This document shows positions 62,443-64,000 of a stretch of 64,000 bases of DNA, in pieces; the stretch's first letter is position 1; the number at the start of each line of letters is the position of its first letter. Position numbers and translations under genes: made by a program. The notes under the pieces are model-generated. The model was not told where the DNA came from. It saw only the letters and a list, made by a program, of their open reading frames with translations, and made no database searches. The DNA lies in NCBI GenBank assembly GCA_964017065.1, contig OZ024789.1, positions 13,012,854-13,076,853 on the forward strand, given 5' to 3'. This stretch comes from Haliclona indistincta (Eukaryota; Porifera; Demospongiae; Haplosclerida; Chalinidae).

Positions 62443-62531
62443 TTCATTAGCTATTAGCTATTTTATGTGCTCCTTGCATTTCATGCATAATTGTAAAAAA
62501 AAACAAAAAAAAACAGTGCTTCATCTCAATG

Positions 62532-63822
62532 CAATTAGCAATGCAGTATTCAGACTGGCGTACGCGTAGAACTTTTTGAGTGACTCAACACTTCCAAAAG
62601 CAGATTCGCTCCACTCTACTATGCACAATCTATTGTCTAAACTACTTTGCTAAGATGTTGAGTGCCCCACAGTTCTACATGGAAAGCAATAGTGCTTCTA
62701 ATTGATATTCATTCCAATGCAATTTGCATTGCAGAATTCAGACTGGCGTAGAATTTTGTTGAGTGACTCAACAACTCCAAAAGCAAATTTGTTCCACTCT
62801 ACTATGCAGAATCTATTGTCTAGACTACTTTGCTAAGATTTTGAGTGCCCCACAGTTCTACATGGAAAGCAATAGTGCTTCTAATTGATATTCATTCCAA
62901 TGCAATTTGCATTGCAGAATTCAGACTGGCGTAGAAGTTTGTTGAGTGACTCAACAACTCCAAAAGCAGATTTGTTCCACTCTACTATGCAGAATCTATT
63001 GTCTAGACTACTTTGCTAAGATGTTGAGTGCCCCACAGTTCTACATGGAAAGCAATAGTGCTTCTAATTGATATTCATTCCAATGCAATTTGCATTGCAG
63101 AATTCAGACTGGCGTAGAAGTTTGTTGAGTGACTCTACAACTCCAAAGCAGATTTGTTCCACTCTACTATGCAGAATCTATTGTCTAGACTACTTTGATA
63201 AGATGTTGAGTGCCCCACAGTTCTACATGGAAAGCAATAGTGCTTCTAATTGATATTCATCCCAATGCAATTTGCATTGCAGAATTCAGACTGGCGTAGA
63301 ATTTTGTTGAGTGACTCAACAACTCCAAAAGCAGATTTGTTCCACTCTACTATGCAGAATCTATTGTCTAGACTACTTTGCTAAGATGTTGAGTGCCCCA
63401 CAGTTCTACATGGAAAGCAATAGTGCTTCTAATTGATATTCATTCCAATGCAATTTGTATTGCAGAATTCAGACTGGCGTAGAAGTTTGTTGAGTGACTC
63501 AACAACTCCAAAAGCAGATTTTTTCCACTCTACTATGCAGAATCTATTGTCTAGACTACTTTGCTAAGATGTTGAGTGCCCCACAGTTCTACATGGAAAG
63601 CAATAGTGCTTCTAATTGATATTCATTCCAATGCAATTTGCATTGCAGAATTCAGACTGGCGTAGAAGTTTGTTGAGTGACTCAACAACTCCAAAAGCAG
63701 ATTTGTTCCACTCTACTATGCAGAATCTATTGTCTAGACTACTTTGCTAAGATGTTGAGTGCCCCACAGTTCTACATGGAAAGCAATAGTGCTTCTAATT
63801 GATATTCATTCCAATGCAATTT
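62532..63822. repeat. 183-bp satellite, array 2
   Basis: About seven units of the same 183-bp satellite as array 1. It is flanked on the left by the end of B (plus orientation) and on the right by an inverted copy of that end. Confidence 0.95.
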
Positions 63823-64000
63823 TTTTTGTTTTTTTTACAATTATGCATGAAATGCAAGGAGCACATAAAATAGCTAATAGCTAATGAACAAAATTTGTAT
63901 TATCAATTATTATAATATGTAATATCAATTAGTAGCAATGTTCTGACACAAATAGCGTGAGGCTGGGAAGTAATAGTTTGGGTAATTTTTCGGTTTGCTA
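63823..64000 (-). repeat. Inverted third copy of the end of region B
   Basis: The last 178 bp are the reverse complement of about 62,335-62,515, running from the poly-A/T tract back into the truncated paralogue's body. The satellite array is therefore the centre of a large palindrome whose right half continues beyond the window. Confidence 0.92.

Larger units (their letters stand above)
59620..62550. repeat. Segmental duplication B, copy 2
   Basis: Counterpart of 51,468-54,400 with almost no differences, directly joined to A copy 2. Confidence 0.93.

Overview
The window reads as animal nuclear DNA with many very small introns (about 40-60 bp, GT...AG) and closely packed genes: ten confident genes in the first 42.6 kb, often 70-230 bp apart and on alternating strands. 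The content is metazoan (IFT122, MBD4, EEA1 with its FYVE finger, a multi-repeat cadherin, TSC2). Compact genes whose introns are filled with simple repeats fit a sponge such as Amphimedon best. That species call is an inference from gene structure, not a database match.

Layout, 1-42,615: IFT122 (+, 5' end outside the window), a MANBAL-like small membrane protein (+), the MBD4 glycosylase (-), the splicing factor ISY1 (+), a delta-14 sterol reductase of the TM7SF2/LBR family (+, no introns), squalene synthase FDFT1 (-), a Rab19/43-type GTPase (+), EEA1 (-, with a tRNA-Gly(GCC) gene in one intron), a KDM7/PHF8-type JmjC histone demethylase (-), a cadherin-repeat transmembrane protein (+) and sphingosine-1-phosphate lyase SGPL1 (+). 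MBD4/ISY1, FDFT1/Rab and KDM7/cadherin are head-to-head and probably share promoters. The two sterol-pathway genes are tail-to-tail neighbours. IFT122+MBD4 and ISY1+RAB43 are also neighbours on human 3q21-q22, so part of this block may be ancient synteny.

After a 23-bp N gap (43,569-43,591) the character changes. Region A (44,606-47,607) recurs at 56,606-59,619, and region B (51,468 to about 54,400) recurs at 59,620 to about 62,550, both nearly base for base. Region A carries TSC2 exons. Region B carries an intronless secreted beta-propeller-like gene with a TATA box and a truncated paralogue of it. A 183-bp satellite follows each B copy, and the window ends in a third, inverted copy of the end of B. 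In copy 1 a 3.86-kb DNA transposon separates A from B. Copy 2 is the intact empty site, so the element's ends and its 3-bp target duplication can be read directly.

The most unusual theme is that many intronic minisatellites have a repeat unit that carries the host gene's own splice site. The largest is a 6.37-kb intron of the demethylase gene, made of about 163 copies of a 39-bp unit that each repeat the 5' splice site. Others repeat a 3' splice site with the first exon bases (42-bp and 43-bp units), and the transposon carries about 17 tandem 81-bp units that look like a 33-36-bp mini-exon plus a 48-bp mini-intron. Tandem amplification of splice junctions looks like a genome-wide habit here. 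Most very long open reading frames in the window are products of these repeats and are not genes.
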